A stretch of 64,000 nucleotides of DNA from Mycobacterium paraterrae (GTDB lineage: Bacteria > Actinomycetota > Actinomycetes > Mycobacteriales > Mycobacteriaceae). A program made the position numbers and the translations under genes. The notes under the pieces are model-generated. The model made no database searches, was not told the origin of the DNA, and saw only the letters and a program-made list of their open reading frames with translations. The first letter of the stretch is position 1. Each line of letters starts with the position of its first letter. Positions 58,169 through 64,000 of the stretch are shown piece after piece. Where the stretch lies: contig NZ_CP092488.2 of assembly GCF_022430545.2 (NCBI RefSeq), positions 1,054,001 to 1,118,000 on the forward strand, written 5' to 3'.

Positions 58169-58996
58169 ATGCCCCGCTTCGAACCACTGCCCGAGCGTCG
58201 TCCGGCAATCGTGGCAGGCGCCTCCTCCGGCATCGGAGAGGCCACCGCGATCGAGCTCGCCGCGCACGGATTCCCCGTCGCCCTGGGTGCCCGGCGGGTC
58301 GAGAAGCTCGACGACATCGTCGGCAAGATCAATGCCAACGGCGGCGAGGCGGTCGGCTTTCACCTCGACGTCACCGACCCCAACTCGGTCAAATCCTTTG
58401 TCACGCAGTCGGTCGATGCGCTTGGTGAGATCGAAGTGTTGGTGGCCGGCGCGGGAGACACCTACTTCGGCAAACTGGCCGAGATAACCACCGACGAGTT
58501 CGATTCTCAGTTGCAGATTCACTTGGTTGGCGCCAACCGGCTGGCCGCGGCGGTGCTGCCGGGCATGATCGAGCGGCAGCGCGGCGACCTGATCTTCGTC
58601 GGGTCCGATGTGGCGCTGCGACAGCGGCCGCACATGGGCGCCTACGGCGCGGCCAAGGCCGCGCTGGTCGCGATGGTCACCAACCTGCAGATGGAACTCG
58701 AGGGCACCGGCGTACGGGCGTCGATCGTCCACCCCGGCCCGACCAAGACCGGGATGGGCTGGAGCCTGCCCGCCGAGAAAATCGGCCCCGCCCTGGAAGA
58801 TTGGGCGAAATGGGGACAGGCCCGCCACGATTACTTCCTGCGCGCGGCCGACCTCGCCCGCGCCATCACGTTCGTCGCCGAGACACCCCGCGGCGGATTC
58901 ATCGCCAACATGGAACTCCAACCCGAGGCGCCGCTGGCCGACACCAAAGACCGGCAGAAGCTCGCGCTGGGTGAAGAAGGGATGCCGAATCAATGA
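58169..58996 (+). CDS. SDR oxidoreductase (Rv0765c-like)
   Basis: This 275-residue classical SDR has the cofactor motif AIVAGASSGIGEATAIEL, LVAGAGDTYFGKL in place of NNAG, the Ser in LIFVGSDVALRQRP, and the Tyr/Lys in MGAYGAAKAALVA. The C-terminal part is longer than the minimal SDR. ATG 58169 directly follows the cyp123 stop, and its own stop overlaps cyp51 (ATGA). It probably oxidises or reduces a hydroxyl or keto group on the P450 product. Confidence 0.9.
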   Translation: MPRFEPLPERRPAIVAGASSGIGEATAIELAAHGFPVALGARRVEKLDDIVGKINANGGEAVGFHLDVTDPNSVKSFVTQSVDALGEIEVLVAGAGDTYFGKLAEITTDEFDSQLQIHLVGANRLAAAVLPGMIERQRGDLIFVGSDVALRQRPHMGAYGAAKAALVAMVTNLQMELEGTGVRASIVHPGPTKTGMGWSLPAEKIGPALEDWAKWGQARHDYFLRAADLARAITFVAETPRGGFIANMELQPEAPLADTKDRQKLALGEEGMPNQ

Positions 58997-60348
58997 CGAC
59001 CACAACAGCGGTGCCCCGGGTCTCTGGCGGCGAGGAAGAACACGGACATCTCGAGGAATTTCGCACCGATCCAATCGGCTTGATGCAGCGGGTGCGCGAT
59101 GAATGCGGTGACGTCGGGTGGTTCCAGCTGGTCGACAAGCACGTCATCCTGCTCTCGGGCGCCGAAGCCAACGAGTTCTTCTTCCGCTCCGCCGACGAAG
59201 ATCTCGACCAGGCGGCGGCATATCCGTTCATGGCGCCGATCTTCGGCCAGGGCGTGGTGTTCGACGCCAGCCCGGAACGGCGCAAGGAGATGCTGCACAA
59301 TTCGGCGCTACGCGGCGAGCAGATGAAGGGCCACGCTGCCACCATCGAGGACCAGGTGCGAGGCATGATCGCCGATTGGGGCGACGAAGGCGAGATCGAA
59401 CTTCTCGACTTTTTCTCCGAGCTGACCATCTACACCTCCACGGCATGCCTGATCGGCGTGAAATTCCGCAATCAACTCGACCACCGGTTCGCCGAGTACT
59501 ACCACGAACTCGAGCGCGGCACGGATCCGCTTTGCTACGTCGACCCCTACCTGCCGATCGAAAGCTTCCAGCGACGCGACGAGGCGCGGGTCAAACTGGT
59601 TGCGCTGGTTCAGGAAATCATGAACCAGCGAATCGCCAGCCCGCCCGCCGACAAGGCCGACCGCGACATGCTCGACGTGCTGGTGTCGATCAAGGACGAG
59701 CAGGGCGAGCCCAGATTCTCCGCCGACGAGGTCACCGGGATGTTCATCTCACTGATGTTCGCTGGTCACCACACCAGCTCCGGCACGTCGGCGTGGACAC
59801 TGATCGAGCTGATCCGCCATCCGGACGTCTACGCCGAGGTGCTGGCCGAACTCGAGGAGCTGTACTCCGACGGCCAAGAGGTGAGTTTCCATGCGCTGCG
59901 GTCGATTCCGAAACTTGACAATGTGGTCAAGGAAACGCTGCGGCTACACCCGCCGCTGATCATCCTGATGCGGGTGGCCCAGGGCGAGTTCGAGGTCGCG
60001 GGATTTCCGATCCACGACGGCGACTACGTGGCGGCATCGCCGGCGATTTCCAACCGAATTCCGGAAGACTTCCCCGACCCGGATGCGTTCAAGCCGGATC
60101 GGTACAACAAGCCCGACCAGGCCGACATCGTCAACCGATGGACCTGGATCCCCTTCGGCGCCGGCCGACACCGTTGCGTGGGAGCGGCTTTCGCGCAAAT
60201 GCAAATCAAGGCGATCTTCTCAGTCCTACTGCGCGAGTATGACTTCGAGATGGCCCAGCCAGCGGACAGTTATCACAACGACCACTCGAAGATGGTCGTG
60301 CAGCTGGCCAGCCCGGCCAAGGTCCGTTACCGCAAGCGCCAGGCGTAA
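58993..60348 (+). CDS. cyp51: Sterol 14-alpha-demethylase CYP51
   Basis: This 451-residue P450 is orthologous to Rv0764c, the same length class, and removes the 14-alpha-methyl of lanosterol-type sterols in vitro. The B'-C segment keeps the CYP51-type AAAYPFMAPIFGQGVVFDAS; the I-helix is LMFAGHHTSSGTSAWTL, the ExxR is in VVKETLRLHPPL, and the heme loop is WIPFGAGRHRCVGAAFAQMQ. It is coupled to the SDR upstream by ATGA and followed 8 nt later by its ferredoxin. Confidence 0.97.
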   Translation: MTTTTAVPRVSGGEEEHGHLEEFRTDPIGLMQRVRDECGDVGWFQLVDKHVILLSGAEANEFFFRSADEDLDQAAAYPFMAPIFGQGVVFDASPERRKEMLHNSALRGEQMKGHAATIEDQVRGMIADWGDEGEIELLDFFSELTIYTSTACLIGVKFRNQLDHRFAEYYHELERGTDPLCYVDPYLPIESFQRRDEARVKLVALVQEIMNQRIASPPADKADRDMLDVLVSIKDEQGEPRFSADEVTGMFISLMFAGHHTSSGTSAWTLIELIRHPDVYAEVLAELEELYSDGQEVSFHALRSIPKLDNVVKETLRLHPPLIILMRVAQGEFEVAGFPIHDGDYVAASPAISNRIPEDFPDPDAFKPDRYNKPDQADIVNRWTWIPFGAGRHRCVGAAFAQMQIKAIFSVLLREYDFEMAQPADSYHNDHSKMVVQLASPAKVRYRKRQA

Positions 60349-60356
60349 GGCCGCTC

Positions 60357-60557
60357 ATGAGTTTTCGCATCGAAGCTGACCTCGATCTGTGCCAGGGCCA
60401 TGCGATGTGCGAGCTGGAGGCCCCCGACTATTTCCGGGTCCCCAAGCGCGGAAAGGTCGAGATTCTAAATGCCGAACCTGGTGACGACGCGCGCGACGAA
60501 GTCGAGCGGGCAGTCGAAATGTGCCCTACCCAAGCCCTACTGATCAAGGAGAACTGA
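60357..60557 (+). CDS. 3Fe-4S ferredoxin, partner of CYP51
   Basis: This 66-residue ferredoxin is orthologous to Rv0763c. The cluster ligands are in DLCQGHAMCELEAP and EMCPTQAL, with His instead of the second Cys of a 4Fe site, which is typical of 3Fe-4S ferredoxins that feed P450s. It is operonic with cyp51. Confidence 0.95.
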   Translation: MSFRIEADLDLCQGHAMCELEAPDYFRVPKRGKVEILNAEPGDDARDEVERAVEMCPTQALLIKEN

Positions 60558-60559
60558 CA

Positions 60560-61105
60560 ATGTCGTCACATTCACGCGAAAGTCTCGAGGCCTGGGTCGA
60601 CCGGTGGTTGCAGGCCAACAAGGACTGCGAAAAGACCGGCGACTGGCGGCCTTTGGGTGACTTCTACGCACCCGACGCCACCTACGGCTGGAACATCGGA
60701 CCCAAGGAAGACGTGATGTGCGTCGGGGTCGACGAGATCCGCGACGTCGCGCTCGGCCTCGAGATGGAGGGCCTGGAGAACTGGGTGTATGAGTACCAAA
60801 AGGTCCTCATCGACGAGAAGCAGGGCGAGATCGTCGGCTTCTGGAAGCAGATCGTCAACAAGTCCGACGGCAGTCAGGACGAGATCTACGGCATCGGCGG
60901 CAGCTGGTTCCGCCTTAACGACGAGGCGCTGATCGAATGGCAACGCGACTTCTTCGACTTCGGCCACGTCGCCCACATGTTCGGCAAGCTGATCGAGTCC
61001 GGTGACCTGAGCGAGGGCATGCAGAACCGTATCCAGCGCAGTGTCGCCGGCGAGAAATTGCCTGGCTATTACCCGCTCGGGCAGGCCCCGGTGCCGATCT
61101 GGTGA
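60560..61105 (+). CDS. Conserved protein of the CYP51 operon (Rv0762c-like), NTF2-like fold possible
   Basis: This 181-residue protein starts MSSHSRESLEAWVDRWLQAN. A DFYAPDATYGWNIGPKEDVM segment, then EIVGFWKQIVNKSDGS and ALIEWQRDFFDFGHVAHMFG, suggest an NTF2/SnoaL-like cone, the fold of ketosteroid isomerases. Function is not known. RBS AAGGAG lies inside the ferredoxin 3' end. It is always linked to cyp51 in the relatives I recall, so a role on the same sterol-like substrate is likely. Confidence 0.78.
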   Translation: MSSHSRESLEAWVDRWLQANKDCEKTGDWRPLGDFYAPDATYGWNIGPKEDVMCVGVDEIRDVALGLEMEGLENWVYEYQKVLIDEKQGEIVGFWKQIVNKSDGSQDEIYGIGGSWFRLNDEALIEWQRDFFDFGHVAHMFGKLIESGDLSEGMQNRIQRSVAGEKLPGYYPLGQAPVPIW

Positions 61106-61112
61106 CGGCCCC

Positions 61113-61126
61113 GTGACCCGGGTCAC
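61113..61126. promoter_or_regulatory. GTGACCC-GGGTCAC palindrome
   Basis: This perfect 14-bp palindrome with no loop lies 8 nt after the Rv0762c-like stop. Without a loop it suits a protein site better than a terminator. Confidence 0.4.
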
Positions 61127-61144
61127 CCGCTGACCTACACTTAA

Positions 61145-61160
61145 CCAAGCGGTTGCTTGG
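61145..61160. promoter_or_regulatory. CCAAGC-GGTT-GCTTGG operator upstream of adhB
   Basis: This perfect inverted repeat lies 49 bp before adhB. The half-site CCAAGC resembles sites of TetR lipid regulators such as KstR2 (CAAG...CTTG), but the 4-bp spacing differs. It marks a separate promoter for adhB and the following genes. Confidence 0.6.
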
Positions 61161-61208
61161 CTAGCCCCTGGGACTGACCCGACATTCAATGACGAAAGAA
61201 GGCTCTAG

Positions 61209-62336
61209 ATGAAGACCAAAGGCGCTCTGATCTGGGAATTCAATCAGCCCTGGTCGATCGAGGAAATCGAGATCGGCGACCCGCAGAAGGACGAAGTCAA
61301 GATCCAGATGGAAGCGGCGGGCATGTGCCACTCCGACCATCACCTGGTCACCGGCGGCATCCCGATGGGTGGCTTCCCCGTTCTCGGCGGTCACGAAGGC
61401 GCGGGCATCGTCACCGAGGTCGGCCCCGGCGTCGAGGACATTGCCGTGGGCGACCACGTCGTGCTGTCCTTCATCCCGTCCTGTGGTCAGTGTCCGACCT
61501 GCCAAGCCGGCATGCGCAACCTTTGTGACCTGGGAGCCGGACTGCTCAACGGCGCGGCCGTATCTGACGGCACCTTCCGCATCCACGCTCAGGGCAAAGA
61601 CGTCTTCCCGATGACACTGCTCGGCACCTTCTCGCCGTGGATGGTCGTCCACAAGAGCTCCGTCGTGAAGATCGATCCGACGGTGCCCTTCGAGGTCGCC
61701 GCTCTGGTCGGCTGCGGTGTCACCACCGGCTACGGTTCGGCGGTCCGCACCGCCGACATCCGCCCCGGCCAGGACGTCGCCATCGTCGGCGTCGGTGGCG
61801 TCGGCATGGCGGCGCTGCAGGGCGCGGTCGCAGCCGGTGCCCGATACATCTTCGCGATCGACCCGGTCGAATGGAAGCGTGACCAGGCGCTCAAGTTCGG
61901 CGCGACCCACGTCTACCCCGACATCTTCTCCGCCATGGGCGGAATGATGGACGTGACCTACGGCCTGATGGCGCACAAGGTGATCGTCACGGTCGGCGAA
62001 TTGCAGGGCGCCGACATCGACAACTACCTGATCCTGACTCAGAAGGGTGGCACCTGCGTGCTGACCGCAATCGGGAGCCTGGTCGACAACAACGTCCAGC
62101 TGAACCTGGCGATGCTCACCCTGATGCAGAAGAACCTGCAGGGCACCATCTTTGGTGGCGGCAACCCGCAGTACGACATCCCGCAGCTGCTGTCGATGTA
62201 CAAGGCCGGCAAGCTCAACCTCGACGACATGATCACCCGCCAGTACAAGCTGGAGCAGATCAACGACGGGTACAAGGACATGTTGGACGGCAAGAACATT
62301 CGCGGTGTCATCCGCTTCACCGACGCCGACCGGTAA
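61209..62336 (+). CDS. adhB: Zinc-dependent class III-type alcohol dehydrogenase AdhB
   Basis: This 375-residue zinc ADH is orthologous to Rv0761c and resembles NDMA-dependent or class III enzymes. Catalytic zinc ligands are in GMCHSDHHLV and GGHEGAGIV, and LVGCGVTTGYGSAV. The structural zinc has the Cys set SCGQCPTCQAGMRNLC. The cofactor motif is AIVGVGGVGMAALQGA. RBS GAAAGAAGG precedes ATG 61209. Control from the CCAAGC palindrome is likely. Confidence 0.93.
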   Translation: MKTKGALIWEFNQPWSIEEIEIGDPQKDEVKIQMEAAGMCHSDHHLVTGGIPMGGFPVLGGHEGAGIVTEVGPGVEDIAVGDHVVLSFIPSCGQCPTCQAGMRNLCDLGAGLLNGAAVSDGTFRIHAQGKDVFPMTLLGTFSPWMVVHKSSVVKIDPTVPFEVAALVGCGVTTGYGSAVRTADIRPGQDVAIVGVGGVGMAALQGAVAAGARYIFAIDPVEWKRDQALKFGATHVYPDIFSAMGGMMDVTYGLMAHKVIVTVGELQGADIDNYLILTQKGGTCVLTAIGSLVDNNVQLNLAMLTLMQKNLQGTIFGGGNPQYDIPQLLSMYKAGKLNLDDMITRQYKLEQINDGYKDMLDGKNIRGVIRFTDADR

Positions 62337-62352
62337 CTCTTGGGAGTCCCGT

Positions 62353-62409
62353 CGAGTGGCCACTTATGACACGAGATTCGACGAAAACCGTGCCAAGACT
62401 GGCCACTCG
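62353..62409. repeat. 10-bp inverted repeat between adhB and the Rv0760c-like gene
   Basis: CGAGTGGCCA (62353-62362) and TGGCCACTCG (62400-62409) are perfect complements 37 nt apart. This could be an attenuating or processing hairpin within the operon, since the next gene starts at 62431. Confidence 0.5.
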
Positions 62410-62430
62410 GCGGACAGATAGGAGATCAGG

Positions 62431-62856
62431 ATGTCCGCCGAAACCGCTGAGAAGTCACCCGCGCTGGCCGCGTCCCAGTCGTCCTGGCGTTGCGTCCAGG
62501 CTCACGACCGGGAGGGCTGGCTGGCCCTGATGGCTGACGACGTGGTGGTCGAGGATCCGATCGGTAAGTCCGTGACGAACCCCGACGGCACCGGCGTGCG
62601 GGGCAAGGACGGCGTCGCGCAGTTCTACGACACCAACATCGCCGCCAACAACCTGACCATCACGTGCGAGGAGACGTTTCCGTCGAGCGACCCGAACGAA
62701 GTCGCGCATATCTTGGTGCTGGACAGCAAGTTCGACAACGGAATCACCAGCAGCGTGCGGGGCGTGTTCACCTACCGGGTCAACGACGCGGGGCTGATCG
62801 CGAACATGCGGGGCTACTGGCACCTCGACATGATGAAGTTCGGTCAGCAGGAGTGA
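62431..62856 (+). CDS. Ketosteroid-isomerase-like protein (Rv0760c-like)
   Basis: This 141-residue protein is orthologous to Rv0760c, which has a delta5-3-ketosteroid-isomerase/SnoaL-type fold and binds steroids. Segments are GWLALMADDVVVEDPIGKSV, with the acidic pair in the pocket, VRGKDGVAQFYDTNIA, and ANMRGYWHLDMMKF. GATAGGAGAT is the RBS. Its stop overlaps the next SDR start by GTGA. Confidence 0.88.
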   Translation: MSAETAEKSPALAASQSSWRCVQAHDREGWLALMADDVVVEDPIGKSVTNPDGTGVRGKDGVAQFYDTNIAANNLTITCEETFPSSDPNEVAHILVLDSKFDNGITSSVRGVFTYRVNDAGLIANMRGYWHLDMMKFGQQE

Positions 62857-63722
62857 CCCCCTTGCTCGCCGGCCGCGGCGCGGTCGTGGTCGGCGGGTCA
62901 CGCGGCATCGGCGCGGCCGTCGCGGCATTGCTTGCCCAGCATGGCGCGGGCGTGGTGGTCAACGGACGCGACGCGGAGGCCGCTCGCTCGACGGCTGAGT
63001 CCATCACCGCAGCGGGCGGACAGGCCGTCGCGCATCCCGGTTCTCCGTCCGACCAGTGCATCGCTGAGTCGTTGGTGGACAACTGCGTTGACGAGTTCGG
63101 CGGCATCCATATCCTGATCAACTGCGCGGGAATCGCCGAACCTGCCGGCTCGTCCATCCTCGATATCAGTGCGGGTCAATTCGCCGAATTGATTGACGCC
63201 CACCTGGGTACAGTGTTCGCGACCTGTCGCGCGGCAGTCCCGAAGATGGTCGCGCAGGGCGCCGGCAGCATCGTCAACAGCAGTTCGTTCGCATTCCTCG
63301 GTGACTACGGTGGCACCGGCTACCCGGCCGGCAAGGGGGCGGTCAACAGCCTGACCCTGGCGATCGCCGCCGAAGTCAAGGAGCACGGGGTGCGGGCCAA
63401 CGTAGTCTGCCCCGGCGCCAAGACGCGGTTGTCGACCGGCCCGGGCTACGTCGAGCACATCACCGAGCTGAACCGCAGGGGCTTGCTGGACGACGTTTCG
63501 ATGCAAGGTTCGCTCGACGTCGCCTCACCGGACTACGCCGCGCCCACGTACGTCTTTCTCGCCAGCGACCTCGCCAACCATCTCACAGGCGAAATCTTGG
63601 CCGCCGCAGGTGGTTTCGTGGGCAGGTTTCCCAAAGCGATGCCGGATCTCGTCGGCTTTCGGGATCATCACGACTCGCCGCCCTGGACGGTCGCCGAGCT
63701 GTCGGCGATGTTCGCCGATTGA
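62853..63722 (+). CDS. SDR oxidoreductase downstream of the Rv0760c-like gene
   Basis: This 289-residue SDR has VVVGGSRGIGAAVAALL, ILINCAGIAEPAG, the Ser in GSIVNSSSFAFLG and the Tyr/Lys in GTGYPAGKGAVN. The C-terminal extension after about residue 245 (GFVGRFPKAMPDLVGF) resembles multifunctional steroid-pathway SDRs. GTG 62853 overlaps the upstream stop as GTGA; earlier in-frame starts lie inside the isomerase-like gene. I recall no copy at this place in H37Rv. Confidence 0.85.
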   Translation: MTPLLAGRGAVVVGGSRGIGAAVAALLAQHGAGVVVNGRDAEAARSTAESITAAGGQAVAHPGSPSDQCIAESLVDNCVDEFGGIHILINCAGIAEPAGSSILDISAGQFAELIDAHLGTVFATCRAAVPKMVAQGAGSIVNSSSFAFLGDYGGTGYPAGKGAVNSLTLAIAAEVKEHGVRANVVCPGAKTRLSTGPGYVEHITELNRRGLLDDVSMQGSLDVASPDYAAPTYVFLASDLANHLTGEILAAAGGFVGRFPKAMPDLVGFRDHHDSPPWTVAELSAMFAD

Positions 63723-63740
63723 GCGATTGGCTGAGGCTCA

Positions 63741-63746
63741 TATGCT
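63741..63746 (+). promoter_or_regulatory. -10 box (TATGCT) of the HIT gene
   Basis: It lies 7 nt before ATG 63754, indicating a leaderless transcript. Confidence 0.55.
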
Positions 63747-63753
63747 GGAGCCC

Positions 63754-64000
63754 ATGTCGACAATCTTCACCAAGATCATCAACGGCGAACTGCCCGGGCG
63801 GTTCGTGTACGAAGACGACGAGGTCGTCGCCTTCCTGACCATCGAGCCGATGACCCAGGGGCACACGCTGGTGGTGCCGCGCGCCGAGATCGATCAATGG
63901 CAGGCGGTCGACCGGGCTGTGTTCGCCAAGGTGATGTCGGTCGCGCAGCTGATCGGCAAGGCGGTCACCCTGGCATTCGACGCCGACCGGGCCGGGTTGA
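63754..64000 (+). CDS. HIT-family nucleotide hydrolase, N-terminal part (runs off the window)
   Basis: The first 82 codons are present, beginning MSTIFTKIINGELPGRFVYE and including TQGHTLVVPRAEIDQW. This matches Rv0759c, a Hint/Fhit-like nucleoside phosphoramidase or hydrolase. The catalytic HxHxH motif would lie beyond the window end. The start is leaderless. Confidence 0.92.
   Translation, partial: MSTIFTKIINGELPGRFVYEDDEVVAFLTIEPMTQGHTLVVPRAEIDQWQAVDRAVFAKVMSVAQLIGKAVTLAFDADRAGL

Noticed and set aside
57593..59074. 493-codon open frame on the minus strand opposite cyp123, SDR and cyp51
   Set aside because: It is the antisense shadow of three certain genes in G+C-rich DNA. It has no domain pattern and spans gene boundaries.
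61161..62363. 400-codon open frame opposite adhB
   Set aside because: It is a shadow of a clear zinc alcohol dehydrogenase. Its composition is His/Asp-rich, as expected of antisense translation.

Overview
This window is chromosomal DNA from a Mycobacterium. The G+C content is high, and the gene order matches, in reverse orientation and from memory, the Mycobacterium tuberculosis segment running from mshD/glnR (about Rv0819/Rv0818) down to the HIT protein Rv0759c. Many proteins are close orthologues (GlnR, LmeA, CysA2, SseC, DyP peroxidase, encapsulin, GgtA, CYP126, CYP123, CYP51, AdhB). It is probably not M. tuberculosis itself: ptrB is one intact gene here, and several genes have no counterpart I recall at this locus (DUF4395, the dehalogenase-like cluster, a Cys glutathione peroxidase, an SRPBCC/carotenoid-oxidoreductase pair). 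I cannot name the species. I saw no rRNA, tRNA, CRISPR array, prophage or transposase.

Layout. 1-5 kb: mshD (start only), glnR, lmeA, thiX, then a cysteine-responsive block (poly-Cys leader peptide, DUF4395, cysA2, sseC), a 32-residue membrane peptide, a triple MIRU-like tandem repeat and a nitrobindin-fold protein. 5-15 kb: pabC-like, ygfZ-like, DUF3073, purM, purF, an SCP-like protein, a membrane alpha/beta hydrolase and purL. 15-19 kb: SnoaL-like protein, M18 aminopeptidase, and the DyP-encapsulin nanocompartment operon. 19-23 kb: an accessory cluster with an Asp-nucleophile alpha/beta hydrolase, two TetR regulators, an MDR reductase and a haloacid-dehalogenase-type enzyme, carrying four copies of a TGGG-N8-CCCA site. 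23-32 kb: lipid enzymes (epimerase-like SDR, PlsC-like, WS/DGAT), purQ/purS, MBL, flavoprotein, DUF2334 and GPx. 32-42 kb: MFS pump, ptrB, purC, membrane protein, cyp126, purB, DUF429, TetR. 42-53 kb: Tat esterase, TetR, FAD oxidoreductase, SRPBCC, thiolase, ggtA, purD, MarR/AKR pair, a frameshifted hydrolase and pcaC. 53-64 kb: a redox cluster centred on CYP51 (HIBADH-like, SDR, aldA, TetR, cyp123, SDR, cyp51, ferredoxin, Rv0762c-like, adhB, Rv0760c-like, SDR) and the start of a HIT protein.

Themes. Eight de novo purine genes (purM, F, L, Q, S, C, B, D) all lie on the minus strand, in six transcription units scattered among unrelated genes. About 20 genes, including most of the pur units, appear to start from leaderless transcripts, with a TANNNT -10 box 6-8 nt before ATG or GTG. 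Short MIRU-like cassettes supply a ribosome-binding site, and in several places overlapping mini-ORFs, between genes of the same operon. At six convergent gene pairs a single tetranucleotide (CTAG five times, TTAG once) provides the stop codon for both strands.
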